A stretch of 64,000 nucleotides of DNA, taken from NCBI GenBank assembly GCA_037447605.1, contig CM074814.1, positions 2,847,156 through 2,911,155 of the forward strand, in the 5' to 3' direction. Shown here piece after piece: positions 26,401 through 38,589 of this stretch (the stretch's first letter is position 1; each line of letters opens with the position of its first letter). The translations under genes and the position numbers were made by a program. The notes under the pieces are model-generated. The model was not told the DNA's origin. It saw only the letters and a program-made list of their open reading frames with translations, and made no database searches. The stretch is from Zygnema circumcarinatum. Taxonomy: Eukaryota; Streptophyta; Zygnematophyceae; Zygnematales; Zygnemataceae.

Positions 26401-26648
26401 AGGCTATTCATTGATCAACCTTTGGTGTTGGGTGGTTTTAGGCCTTTGCTGAGCTGGCACCCGGGGAGCCGTTCTGCCCTGTCACTGCCTCTCCCCCTGA
26501 TGAAGGAGAGGGAGAGGGGGAGGGAGAGGGGGAGGGGGAGGGAGAGGGGGAAACGGGAGAAAACGATGGTGTGGAGGAGCTGCTGAGCCAAACTCTGCCG
26601 GACGAGAGAAGTTTCACTCCCGCTGCTGACACTGCAGAGTCATCATAG
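22129..26648 (+). CDS. REP: Rab escort protein (REP/CHM, Rab GDI family)
   Basis: Presents newly made Rab GTPases to Rab geranylgeranyl transferase and delivers the prenylated Rab to membranes. Exons 22129-22964, 23286-23417, 23846-23942, 24234-24272, 24702-24975, 25279-25354, 25577-25958, 26085-26165 and about 26442-26648 join in frame to 707 residues. Family signatures: the dinucleotide-fold start [17 protein letters not shown] (residues about 32-48), the GFYGGPWA motif, and the Rab-binding segment [20 protein letters not shown]. The protein is longer than Rab GDI (about 450 residues), as REPs are. Oddities: a His/Gly/Asp-rich insert near residues 225-250, an acidic EGEGE run near the C-terminus encoded by a GA-type microsatellite, and a variable linker in exon 7. 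It lacks a C-terminal CAAX-like end, as expected for a REP. An upstream in-frame Met cluster makes the exact start uncertain. Confidence 0.9.
23436..23490. repeat. (GA)n microsatellite in REP intron
   Basis: A short pure GA run directly after the exon 23286-23417. Confidence 0.85.
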
Positions 26649-27631
26649 GCAATATTATGTTTTAACGTCCCAAATCTTAGCAGCCAATTGCCTCTAGTAT
26701 TCCCTAACCCTAATAGTCTTAGAATTTAGTAGCCCTAAAAAGTCCCTGAAGGTTTCCGCCTCAGGCGTTGTCAATTTGTACTTGAGTGCTGAAGGATGTA
26801 CAGGCGAGAATTGGGAACATGCACTTGTGGGGAAACATCGTGCAAGTAATGTGCCATGTGTATGGCACCATTCCATGTGGGCTCTTGTGCCTTCATGCTC
26901 ACAATGTTGGCTTTATTGCTTTTACAACATGCATCCCCTTCCAAGACGCACCCATCCAGTACAGAAATTGACAATCATTTAGTTTCATGCACTTCGAACT
27001 ATGGTTTGGAGCATCGAATACAAGGTCGTTTGTCCACCGTCGATCTTGCATTGGTAGCGATGGATGCATCTTAACCGTTCAACAGAAAAATCATTTTGAG
27101 CCGTCGGATCCTTGCATCTCCAAAAAGTAACTGCCGATCACAGTCGATTCTGCACACGACATGGCTGCATCTGAGTCGTCGATTAGTGCGCTTGCGATGG
27201 ACGCATCTGAACCGTCGATTTCTAATGTCATCAATCTCTACCGTCGATCTTGTTGACTGTTGAGTCTGACCAGCAGTATGACTATACCGATACGATATTT
27301 CTCGACTTGCGATATGTCCAATACGAAATTATCTGGTGTGCGATATGCTAGAGACGATATTATTTAGTGCACCGTATGGCCGATACTCTACTATCTAATA
27401 CGAGATCTGCCAATACGATATTTATTGGTTCGCAATATTTACGATACGATATTTTCGACCTTCTTGAAGGCGGCGACCGACCGCGATCCGTGGCTCCTCC
27501 GGCCGCCACGTGGGCCTGCGGGAGCCGCTTGTCGCCACGTCACTTCTGCCCCTGCCCTCCACTAAACACTCTCGCTCCCTCTCGTTTTCTCTCTCTCGCT
27601 CCCTTCCTTCCTGCAACTTGAGAGCGCAGCC
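26649..27631. promoter_or_regulatory. REP-HCF136 spacer with repeated ACCGTCGAT and ATACGAT motifs and a G-box
   Basis: No gene seen. About seven copies of an ACCGTCGAT-like element lie at 27030-27260, followed by a GATACGATAT-type cluster (27285-27460). A CACGTG G-box sits at 27507-27512, about 120 bp upstream of the HCF136 ATG. A G-box would suit a light-regulated photosynthesis gene (inference). Confidence 0.5.
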
Positions 27632-30600
27632 ATGGCTGCCGTTCAAGCCCACCATGGCTGTCTGCTTACCCCCGCCGTCTCCACCATGGCAACTCGCAAG
27701 ACCTCCTTCGTGCCCGCTCTCCGCTCTGGAGCTGACACGTGTCGTCTTGCCTCCCTCGTCCTCGCTCCCAAGGTGGCCCCATCCTCCCGCTCATCCGTCA
27801 TGGCTTCTGCAAGCCATGGAGACGGAGAGGGGGAGGGGGAGAAGAGCAGAAGGGAGGTGGTAGCTGGAGGAGCAGCCATTGCATTGGCGTCCTCTCTCTC
27901 TCTCTCCTCTCTCTCTCTCTCCCCGGAGGCTGTGGCTGAGGATGCGATATCTGAATGGGAGAGAGTGCCATTGCCGGTTGACCCCGGAGTCGTTCTTTTG
28001 GATATCGCCTTTGTGCCGGATGAGCCTCTGCACGGTGAGCATTAGGGTACGAGGGTACTTAACTTTACTTAGAGTTGGCTGGAGGAGGAGGAGGAGGGAG
28101 GAGGGAGGAGGTGACTTGGGAAGTTTGAAGTTTTTTTGTGTTTTTAGGTTTGCTGGTTTTTGGGTGGGGAAGAGACAAAGATGAATGTGGGAGAGGAGAG
28201 GGAGAGTGTGTGTGAATAGAGGAGATATCGTGGGGGGTAATGTGGTGAGGGAGCGAGAGAAGCAGAGGATGTGGGCAAGAAAAGACAGAGAGAGGGAGGA
28301 ATAGACGGAGACAATGTGAGAAAGGGAAGGGCGAGGGAGTGAGAGAAAGGATAGGACATGAGGGAAGAGATAGAGAGCGAGATCAAACAGTGTCAAAGAG
28401 GGAGGGAGAGAAATGAGGAAATGTGGAAAGTAAGTAGACTGAGAGAGAGCTGTTTGGTTTGGGGCCTGGGATGTAATGGCTGAGCCAGAATGTTGTGCTT
28501 TAACCCTTCTCTTTCGGGGGATCTATTTAATGTATGTGAATGTCAGCTCTTTGGAACAACTGCAATCTATGTGACTTTTTACATGTTTGCTCTCCCTTTC
28601 CCTCTCGCTCCCCCTCTCCCTTTCCCTCTTCCTCTCCGTCCCTCTCCCTCTCCCTCTCCCTCTCCCTCTCCCTCTCCCTCTCCCTCTCCCTCTCCCTCTT
28701 CCTCTCCCTCTTCCTCTCCCTCTCCCTCTCCCTCTCCCTCTCCCTCTCCCTCTCCCTCCTCCCTCTCCCTCTCCCTCTCCCTCTCCCTCCCTCTCCCTCT
28801 CCCTCTCCTCTCCTCTCTCCCTCTCCCTCTCCCTCTCCCTCTCCCTCTCCCTCTCCCTCTCCCTCTCCCTCTCCCTCTCCCTCTCCTCTCCCTCTCCCTC
28901 TCCTCTCCCTCTCCTCTCCCTCTCCCTCTCCCTCTCCCTCTCCCTCTCCCTCTCCCTCTCCTCTCCCTCTCCTCTCCCTCTCCCTCTCCCTCTCCCTCTC
29001 CCTCTCCCTCAGAACATGATGCATTCCATGTACAAGCATTACAATGGAGAATGTTACTCCTTCACTGACCTTAAACTGTCGGATTTCCATGTGAAAAAAT
29101 CGACTCCATCCGTTTGCTTCAGGCTTCCTTTTGGGAACGCGACAAACGCTTTTGGAGACTAAGGACGGCGGAAAGTCTTGGACGGCACGAGAGATTCCGT
29201 CTGCTCAAGATGAAGACTTTAACTACCGATTTAATTCCATCAGCTTTGCGGGAAAAGAGGGATGGATTGTGGGAAAGCCTGCGATTCTTCTCCACACCTA
29301 CGACGGAGGCGAAAGCTGGGAGAGAATTCCGCTGAGCGCAAGACTGCCGGGAACTCCGGTACGGACTTTTTAAATGTTGAAAATAGAGGGAGAGAGTGGG
29401 AGTGTTGCACCTGCTTTTGTTCAATGGGATACGGTAAAGGAGTTTCTTTCGTTTTCTTTTTGTGGAAGAGTACCACTTTGATACCTTTTTTCTCATTCCT
29501 TTTATTTCTATTCCTTATTTCCTAAATTTACGAAAGAGTTAGAGGGTTTCTCGGTGGTGGAGCAGCTGCTGATCAAGGCAGTGAGTACGAAGAATGCGGA
29601 AATGGTAACGGACGAGGGGGCGATCTATGTGACCTCCAACGCCGGCTACAACTGGAGGGCTGCGGTGGAGGAGACAGTCTCGGCCACTCTTAACAGGTGA
29701 GGGAGAGGAGGAAAGGGAGAGGGAGAGGGGGAGAGGGAGAGGGGGAAAGGGAGAGGGAGAGGTGGAGAGGGAGAGGGGGAGAGGGAGAGGGAGAGGGGGA
29801 GAAGGAGAGGGAAATGTGGAGAGGGAGAGGGTGGGGGGAGGCAAGACTGCAGCCCTTCTTTATGGCATCGGCCACAGTTCCTAGGATTCTACACAGGACT
29901 AAGTTTCCTTTGTAGATTATACTGTTTTTACAGTATTGTAGCATCACCCCACCACACTACCCCCATTGCTGATTTGGTCTTTCACGGTCATTTTTTCCAG
30001 AACCGTATCGAGTGGCATTAGCGGCGCGAGTTACTACACGGGCAACTTCAACACCATCAACCGCTCGCCGGAGGGGGACTACGTGGCAGTCTCCAGTAGG
30101 GGGAACTTCTATATGACGTGGGAGCCCGGCCAGGTGGGGGCTAAAGCCATGTACTGCAAAATGCTAACTCTCGGAAACCCTAGAATTGCCCACCCCTTTC
30201 TTACCTTAAACGCGAGAAAGTTAACCTTAAAGAGCCGGCACTGTAGCGATGTTATACCCTTCAAGGCCTGGAACTTGAGAAACTGCAATTATTAAGGGCA
30301 ATGCCTGTTTAAGCTTAAAGAGGTAATTGAACATTGCACATTTGAAGAGGCTGGCTGTTGATGAGAACTGAAAATGCCTCTGTTTTGAACTATTTTAATT
30401 TATTTTTAGCCCCATTTATACCCGATTTTCGTGTGCAGAGCTACTGGCAGCCGCACAACAGAACGAGCGCGCGCCGAATTCAGAACATGGGATGGCGTGC
30501 GGACGGTGGACTTTGGCTTTTAGTGCGCGGGGGAGGTCTCTTCTTGAGCAGGGGCACAGGGGTAAAATTATCTCCTTCAAACCGGAAGCCTGTATCTATA

Positions 30601-31920
30601 TTTATATCTGTATCAAACAGGAAAGGAACGAACTAAAACAAGAAATTAATAAAGCTACGTATGAATGAGCTGTGACCGTAGAATTGTTAAAAAAGCAGTA
30701 ATTGTGATGAAGGTTTTTGGAAGGCTTAAGTCTAGAGACTTGTTAAGTTTGATTCGGAAACCTGGGCTCAGCGTTGTCGGCTTGTGGCTTGAAGAAAAAC
30801 CACACTTTTTGCACTGTTTTCAAGGTTTATGAGCCGGGAGGGGTTCAGAGTTTCAGAGTTTTTGAGTACTTTTTAGTTGTTTTCGGGTTGGTAGCTTTGG
30901 TGAACGCTTGCTTTGTAAAGGTCTGTCTTTGGAAAAGGATCTGATCTTGTATGGAGTAGTTCTATGCATTTGGGAGGCATGTAAAGCAGAATAGATATTT
31001 TCGGGAGAGAACTAATGTAGTATTTTAGCTCATTTCTTCTGAACAGTTGGTATTGTGGAACTGACTTATCCCATAACAGGTAACGGAAGATTTTGATGAA
31101 GTGAGAATCTCGAGCCGAGGATTTGGCATACTCGATGTGGGCTACAAGTCAACAGTACGTCTCTTTCCCGCTCCCTCCCCCTCGCCCTCTCCCTCATCTC
31201 CCTCTTCCTCTCCCTCTCCCTCTCCCCCTCGTCCTCTCCCTCTCCCTCTCCTACTCCCTCTCCCTCCACCTCTCTCTCTCCCTCGGCCTCTCCCTCTCGC
31301 TCTCCTCATCTCCCTCCCCCTCCTTATGGGTTACCAGTGACTGTGCCGCAGACAAGAAAATGAATACCCTCAGCCTACGAGAAGTGAATCAACTGAATTC
31401 GGTTCTTTTTAATCAAGTTTTCTGTTGCTTTTGTATGAGCGTTGAGGAGTATTGAGTAGTGAAATGGATTGTTTCTGAGAATGGAACGAAACCGCGACAA
31501 CTCTACCAATCCTCAAAAGCCTAAAGACCTAGCCAAAACCCTAAAACCCTAAAATCTTGTCGAGCTTTGTCTGGGCAGGAGGAAGCGTGGGCTGCGGGAG
31601 GCAGCGGAGTGCTGCTGAAGACAAGAGACGGCGGCAAGACATGGAGCCGCGACCGCGTGGCCGACAACCTCGCGGCCAATCTCTACGCCGTCAAGTGAGC
31701 GCCTTGGGATCCCTCCCTCCCTGCAAGTGGGGGTTCGGGGGTTTGGGCTTGGTTGGGTTTTTAGGGTTTTTAGGGTTTTTAGGGTTTTTAGGGTTTTGAG
31801 ATGTTGTGGGCGGCGAAGTTTTTAACTGTTGAAGGTGGGATGGGGGCGGTTTGCAGGTTTTTGGGTGAGAAGGGATTTGTGTTGGGCAATGACGGAGTGC
31901 TCCTGCGCTATCTGGGCTAG
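27632..31920 (+). CDS. HCF136: Photosystem II assembly factor HCF136 (Ycf48 homologue)
   Basis: Thylakoid-lumen factor required to assemble the photosystem II reaction centre, acting on D1 and the D2-cytochrome b559 precomplex. Exons 27632-28034, 29123-29358, 29566-29696, 30001-30133, 30439-30561, 31080-31154, 31579-31694 and 31857-31920 join in frame to 426 residues, close to Arabidopsis. The N-terminus is a chloroplast transit region followed by a twin-arginine signal (SRREVV, then a hydrophobic stretch) and a lumen cleavage region near VAEDA. The mature part is the seven-bladed propeller with family motifs [77 protein letters not shown] and [14 protein letters not shown]. Intron 1 is about 1.1 kb and mostly (CTCCCT)n. 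The acceptor of exon 3 is the least certain junction. Confidence 0.97.
28585..29011. repeat. (CTCCCT)n tract in HCF136 intron 1
   Basis: About 425 bp of near-uninterrupted CCCTCT hexamers on the sense strand, ending about 110 bp before the exon 2 acceptor. All overlapping open frames are Ser/Pro/Leu artefacts. Confidence 0.95.
29697..29840. repeat. (GAGGGA)n tract at the HCF136 exon 3 donor
   Basis: A purine repeat begins right at the donor after 29696 and runs about 140 bp. It is the opposite strand polarity to the intron 1 tract. Confidence 0.9.
31155..31325. repeat. CT-rich tract in HCF136 intron 6
   Basis: About 160 bp of C/T sequence immediately downstream of the exon 6 donor. Confidence 0.85.
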
Positions 31921-32740
31921 ATGTGGTCTTATTTACAGACATTGGACACATGACGCTTTTCGTTTCTAGCAATAGGGATTTGTCGGAAGGTTCTGATCCA
32001 CAATTTTGGCTATCTTACATGTTAGCTCTATTTTGGTTGCTGGCGGTCACGTAGTTTTGCATGTTTGGTTCCAACGGTTGCGTTGCTGTTGTTGTTTTGG
32101 TTATGGTTGTTGTAGCGCCTGCACGCTCTCTTGCAAAAAGAGTCCAGAGAGTCCTAAGAGTTAGCTCTGACAATCGAGTTTTTTAAAAGTATTAAATCCG
32201 CTTTTGTTCACCAATTTCAGCTTCTATCGTCTTTATGCCTCTATGTTTTTGTCAACGCTTTATCAAACCATTTGCAATGTTTCAGAATAAGAATTTCCTG
32301 ATTTAGTTGTCGCAGTGGTTTCTCAATCTACATGGAAGGTGGATGAAATGTTGAACACAGTAGATCACACGTGTGCACGGCACAGTATGTCAGGGAAGGG
32401 CCCAGAACGTGGCTGGGACATAAACAGGCGATTGTTCTTTACAGGTGTTGATCATTTTACAAATAGTTTCTGACCCAACCCACAAACCTTTTTTCAAAAA
32501 AAAAAAGGAATAAAATCCTCGGACCTTTTATTGAAAATCCTACAATCTGAAAATTAGCTTATTCTCCAAAAACCACTTCAATTTGCCGTCAAAAACCCTT
32601 CGGAGCCGACAAGTGTGCCCCAAAAAATGATAGTAATCAGCAAACCCGTAAAATGAGGCGACGATTTCTCCATCTTTCCAAAAGAGCAAAGTCAACCTTC
32701 ATTGGAGCAATTTCTCCAAGAAATCTCTCAAAGGCGCATG
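31921..32740. other. Spacer between convergent HCF136 and aspartic protease genes
   Basis: It should contain both 3' ends. I see no gene, RNA or repeat, only A/T-rich runs that could act in 3' end formation. Confidence 0.6.
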
Positions 32741-35700
32741 TCAAAGTCTCCAGAAGGGACCCATGTATGAGCCTCCCATGAGCCACAGCGCGAGCGGCCC
32801 TATGAGGGGCATCCAGAAGGAGAAGGTGCAAAGATTGGGGCGCAAAGACATGGCTGAGCTCACTTTGCCCGCTTTCCCCATAATAAGGGTCATGTTCTGT
32901 GTCATGATTGCATCATCGTGGCCTGCGCAAGAGGACAGGAGGAGAGTGTGAGGAAGAGAGAAAAAGGGAGAGAGAGAGGGAGAGAGAGAGAGATAGGGAG
33001 AGAGAGGGGGGGGGAGAGAGGCTGACTGAATGGACACTGATCTTCTTCTCCCTCAGTACACTTCTCTACTGCTGAACTCTTCTCCCTCGCTCCCTCCCAC
33101 CCTGCTATTCTATACATCCGCCACATTCTCCCTCCCTTCCGCCATCGTCTCTCGTCTTCACCCCTCCGCCCGTCTTCATCTTCCCTCACTCTCCAACCCC
33201 CTCTCTCCCTCTCAATCTCCGACTTTCTCCCTCTCTCGAGAGAGACAGAAACCTGTTGGTTTAGCATCAAGCACCTACACTCTACCTTCAAAAGCCGTCT
33301 TCAACCCTTAGAATACAGACTGCTGGTCCGATAAACATCAAGCGGGTCACATGCTTCACATTGTTCCACCAATAAATATAGAACGGCATCCAGCAAGTGG
33401 GATCAGAATAAATACGCACAATGAGAAGCATCTCTCGTTGAACAGAACACAAGCACGAGCTTTATCTGGCGAGCGTCTGAGACTCACAGTCCATATAGCT
33501 CCACCCGACCTGGCTGCCTGCCAGGTCATAGATGACGAGCTTGTTCCGCATTACCAAATCTGCAGCGAAATGGCGCCATGAGGATGATGTGAGAGGGGGG
33601 AGGAAGGGAGAATGGAGGAGAAGGAAGAGGAGGGAGTGGAGGAGCAGGACGAGAGGAGGCAGACGAGAATGAGGAGGAAGGGGGGAGAAATGGGGGGGAG
33701 AGAATGGGGGATGGAGGTTGAAAGAGTAAGAGGGAACGGAAAACGGGGAGGGATGGAGGGGAACGGGACTCGAGAGATAGTAGGGACTGCAGTCAGTGAG
33801 GTAGACACTGGCGGAGACAGGGAGGTAAAGGACGAGACAGGTTCGCTTACCACCAAGCACAGATAAGGCGAGAGACTTTGAGGAGGAGGGTTGCCATGCA
33901 AAACACGCCACCTGGCCAGTAGTAGCTCCCTGCAATGCAACGACAATAACCTGATGAAGATAAAACCAGTACGCAACGCTAACGACAACAAAAATCTTAA
34001 AAAGTCTACATTTGTAAGCCAATACTCAGTGTCCTCCAGAGTAGCAAACAGCCAGAAGTTTGCCAAAAATAGCATGGACAATGTCCTCGGTGATATTCGT
34101 AACTGAAAAGCACACATAACTTGTAGGCAACGTATGACGTAACCAGTATACGGAAATACGCGAATGATTGTTAATTGGAAAAGGACAACAAGGAGGGCAG
34201 AGATTATTTAACCAAAAAACCCTACAGGTTTCAAAATAACTCAGAGCTGCCCTGGCGACGTACCTGAGTATACTCCAGGACAATAATATAATTGAATGCG
34301 GTCAATTGCATTACCGCACTGTCGAATTCCAGCGTAAAACTCGGGAAGACAATGGTAAGATCGCTCAAGGGCCTGCAACAGCGTGAACAGACATGAGAGA
34401 CATGAGAGATGAGAGATGCGAGAAGAAGAGGAAGAGAGTTAGGGCGGAAAAGAAGGGGCAGACGAGACAGCAAGAGGGAGGAGAAAGTGAAAAGACGGCT
34501 GAAGCGACCGCGAGAATGAAAAAGAGAGAACGGGAGGGGAAGGGGGATGGGGAGGGAGAGGGGGAGGAGGCATTTGTACTTACAGACCCGTGAAATCCCA
34601 ACAGTACTGACCCTGTGCATCTGAAAGTGAGAACTGGTAAATTGTGGGATAGGCAGCTTTCACCTGAGCACCTATCTGCGTGAGACATAAGCAACAAAAG
34701 AAACGAGGATACGAGGATTCAATCGCAGGAAGGGGTGACCGTAGAAAGAGAGAATGCAACAGAGCGAGAGAGGGGCGGAAGAGAGGTGAGCCAAAAGTGC
34801 AATCAGTGATGAGAGTCATGGAAAAGTGAGGGAGGGTGCGAGTGCGTGAGGGCGAGAGGAAGAGAGAGAAACTAACCTCCTCGCCCAGTGCTGTGTAGAC
34901 ACTATCTGGGACTAAAGCCAAGGTAGTTCCACTGTCTAATATGACTCCCTGACCGGACGAGCTCGATCCAAATGTTTCCTCAGTGATGGATTCCATTTTT
35001 GTCGAGCCCACAGTTAATCCCTTCAGAGTTACATAGTAGTGGCCACTGTACCGACACCCCCCAAACATCAATGGATTGGCAGTATCATCAGTTCATAGAA
35101 AACTCTCGCCCTCCATCTCACACACCACACACATCAAAGTTTTGAAGGCCGATAAAGTTCAAGTTTAAAAAGACCATTGAAATGGTTAAATCTGCAAATC
35201 CTATTACTTTGCAAAGTAGGCTACCAGTCCATTTCGCCCTCATTCCGCTTCCCCTTCCTCCCTCTCTCCGTCCCTACCTACCTCGCTTCCCCTCGCGCCC
35301 CTCTCCCCGTCCCATTTCCGACCCTCCCCACCACTCTCCTTCATCACCTCCCCGTATCCTTCCCTCCCCCACCTCTCTCTATCTCTTCCTCCCTCTGTCA
35401 GTCAAGCAACCCACTCAACTCTCTTTTCCACAAAAAGCATTTGTCAAGCCTACTGACTCCAAATTTTCATTCCAGTCCCTAGGTTCTTCTTCAGAAAAGT
35501 GGTCATGGCATCTCCAAACCCAAAATTCACCTTTTCCATAAAAAGTGAAGCATGAATCCTTACTTGTTTGTTGGGAGCAAGGGCGTATATGCCGCTCCAT
35601 CCACTACCACACTCCCCAATATGAGAGAGCCTTGACCGTACTCTTCCCCCCCTAGACAATGCGCAAACCCATCGGCAATAACGCCCTGGGCAGTCAACTG

Positions 35701-38125
35701 CTTCACTATGGATAAAGGGCCCCCTCCGAGACCCATCAAGCCATCTACAGACTGATTTCCTGTCAGCAAACCGCCTTCCTGAAAATAGCTACACCTGCAA
35801 CATTTCCACAAAAAACAACAGTATAAGTGAATAAGCACTGAACAATCAATCCTAAGAGCTAAGTGTACGGATTAGGGCTGCTCACCCGAAATAAATAGGG
35901 GTCTCCGTCATTACTCCCGCGAGAGAAGGGTACAACATATTATCATTTATGGCGTAACCAGAGGTGATAGAGCGATCTCCATATACTAAGCGATAATAAC
36001 ATTTGTTATCGTTTTCAGCGAAAGGGCATGTCTCTCCCAAACTACTTTGGGTTGTCTGCAACGATTTGCAAATGTCTTGAGAGCAATCCACCACCGAAGC
36101 TGTCGACGATGCTTCCGGCGAAAAGGGTTCGGCCAGCTGTCGAAATAATACCAAGAAAAAAGGAAACAACAGTATAAATCAGGGCAGCTTTAACTTCCGA
36201 GAACGAGGAAGGCGGGAAGAAGGAAAAGGAACTAAATATAGGTGAGGGAGAGAGGAGAGAGGAGAGAGAGGGGAAAAGGGAAGGGGGGAGATGGTGTGAG
36301 AAAAAAGTGAAAGGATCGGGCGAGAAGGAGAGAAATCGAGACAGCAGGGAGTGAACAAATGGAGGGTAAAAGGCGAAAGCAGGAGAGCGGTTGGAGGAGA
36401 CAAGTGGCAGCCAGGGGCAAACTGGAGCTAACGATGGAAGAGAGGCGGAAGTGGAGGGGAAGAAAAGAAACAGTGAAAGTTTTTGGGGCATTCGGCTCTT
36501 TTCAGCAGGGAAGGGGGAAGAAGTGAGGGGATGAGAGAGGACAGACAACGAGTGGGAAGGGAGAGGAATAAGCAAGGGTACAGAAAAGGAAGGAAAGCGC
36601 AACAGGAAGCAGAGAGGGAGAAAAAGAAGAGCGGGAGGCTGAGGAAACCTCGTGCCACCCTCGTGCCTTTTCGACAAGGCACGAGGGTGGCAGGAGAAAA
36701 GAAGGGCAAGAGAGACAGGATTGGAAGAGAAGAAAACGGAGAGGGCAAAGAGAGATAATAAGAGGAGTAAAGGGGAAGGAGAGGAGACAGGAAAGGCCGA
36801 GAAAGAGAGGTATAGAGAGAAAGACGTGGCATACATCTCCAAGATCGGAGCTGGTGGCACAGCTCGTACATGGCTGGCACTGTACCCACAACACATCTGA
36901 GCCCGTGTCTATTTGGACCTTATAATTCGTTTGGGGGGTCCCTAGCCCTACTGTTGCCCAATACAGCCTGGAGAAAACCAACAGAAAGAAACGGACAATA
37001 GGTCAAAGCAGAAAAAGGACGAGCCATAAAGCCATAACTTTACAGCCATGATGGTGGAAAAGTTTGAGTGATTGTGTACCCAATTCAACGACGGCATTCG
37101 AAGTTAGAACATTTAAAAGCCTGAAAAGTTGATTTTGAAGAACACATGTCTTTCGGAAAAAGAGAAGGGAATGCCGAAGGGACAAGGCATGACGACATGT
37201 CAGCTTGTTTCCAGTCATTTTTTTCAGTGTTGTACTCGAAACAACCAGCGTCATCTATCTTGTCTCTCTTTCCATCCCCCTCCCACCCCCTCCCTTCCTC
37301 CTACTTCCTCTTGCAAGAGTCACCAACTCCTTCCCACCCTGAATCCCCCCCTCCCTCCTCATGAACATCCCAATACCCTCACCTTCTACACAAGTTTCCC
37401 CTCTCTAACACATCACCAATACCAACCCTCCGGCTATACCCTTCCCCCTTCCATACACGTCACTAATACACCCCCTTCCTCCTCTTCCACTCCCTTCCAT
37501 CTCCGACCCCCTCCCTCAAACCGATCTCCTCCCCTTCCCTCTCTCATGAACGTCACCAACACCCCTCCCCCCCCTCCTCTCAGCCCCCTCCCTCCCTCCC
37601 TCCCAGGACTCACCCTGCCACGAGGGGATCCGCGTTGCCGGAGAGCCCCAGGGCGGCCCCGCCTCCCACTTCCGCCTCCGCCAGCAGCCGGCCCCTCCGA
37701 AGGCGGTCGTGGCGGCGCAACATCTCCCCGTGCTCGCGCGTCATGGCGCCCCTCACAGCGCCCTCTCGGGAGGCGCTTCTGTGGGAGCTGCCGGGCAGGG
37801 AGGAGTACTTGTGCACGAGAGGGAGGTGGATGTAGCCCCTGCTGCTGGAGCTGTTATCGCGGAGAATCCTCCGGCTCAGTTCTTCAGGAAGGGAATGCAA
37901 CTGGAGGTTAGGTTTCAAGGAGATTGCGATCGGGGCTGGTTGCAGGAAAGGTTGGTTGAGGGTTGGTTTGGAAGGGTCTGAGTCGCTTCTGTCATCTGCA
38001 TCCAGGTTTTGCTGTCTGCATGCCTGGCCCGGACATGCTGAAGCACTCGCATCGCAGGATAGGGAAAGCAGGAGGACCAGGGATTGCCAGTATTGATGCT
38101 TTAACCTTCTGCTGACTGAAACCAT
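32741..38125 (-). CDS. Secreted or membrane-anchored pepsin-like aspartic protease (A1, nepenthesin-like)
   Basis: Endopeptidase of the plant A1 family. Exons 5' to 3': 37614-38125, 36835-36967, 35886-36136, 35564-35794, 34877-35045, 34584-34675, 34264-34372, 33851-33929, 33488-33559 and 32741-32922, joining in frame to 609 residues. The start region looks like a signal peptide (hydrophobic [10 protein letters not shown]) followed by a propeptide. The catalytic domain opens [19 protein letters not shown] with active-site DTGSD, then [18 protein letters not shown] and the second active-site DSGTT in [35 protein letters not shown] is the usual C-terminal signature. Cys-rich spacing between the two Asp motifs fits the nepenthesin-type insert. 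The last exon ends in a hydrophobic stretch ([15 protein letters not shown]), possibly a membrane or GPI anchor. A CCGTAC-rich island lies upstream. Confidence 0.93.
35225..35400. repeat. Pyrimidine-rich intron stretch in the protease gene
   Basis: C/T-rich sequence on the plus strand within the intron between exons 34877-35045 and 35564-35794. Purine-rich counterparts lie at 36180-36820 and C-rich sequence at 37260-37610 in other introns of the gene. No other feature is visible there. Confidence 0.6.
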
Positions 38126-38589
38126 TGGAATGACTTTAATGCTCTATGAATGGACGATTTGGACTGAAAATTACACCAATAATACAATAATCTTTGCTAT
38201 ATGATACAGATCAGGATCCTGCTCCTCAACGGAGGCGATATAAGCCTCGGAAAAGCCTCCTGCAACGACCCCTGTTTAAGGAACGTTCGGTGCTGACAGG
38301 AGGCACGCAGGCACAAAGGTGGGGCAGATTAGGGCTAAGGGCCCATCTGCGACGGACTGGGATGGGTGACTCTGTGACAGGCCGTCACGCGTCCCCTGGA
38401 AGGTCCCTTTCGGCGTCATCCGAGCGACGGAGAGGGACCGTTTGATGTCGGTAAAACTTCTTCGCCTGCCCGTTTCTTCCCAGCCCGTTTCTCAACGTTG
38501 CCCGTGTTTCCGTTCTGCCCGGGGCGAAATCTTTTCTAATTTGCAAAGGTTTTTGTTTTTTTTTTTTTTTCCGAAGTCTGACACGAGCG

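Noticed and set aside
28490-29162. Several overlapping frames of Ser/Pro/Leu or Glu/Gly/Arg
   Set aside because: They read through the (CTCCCT)n tract of HCF136 intron 1, with the true HCF136 exons on either side.
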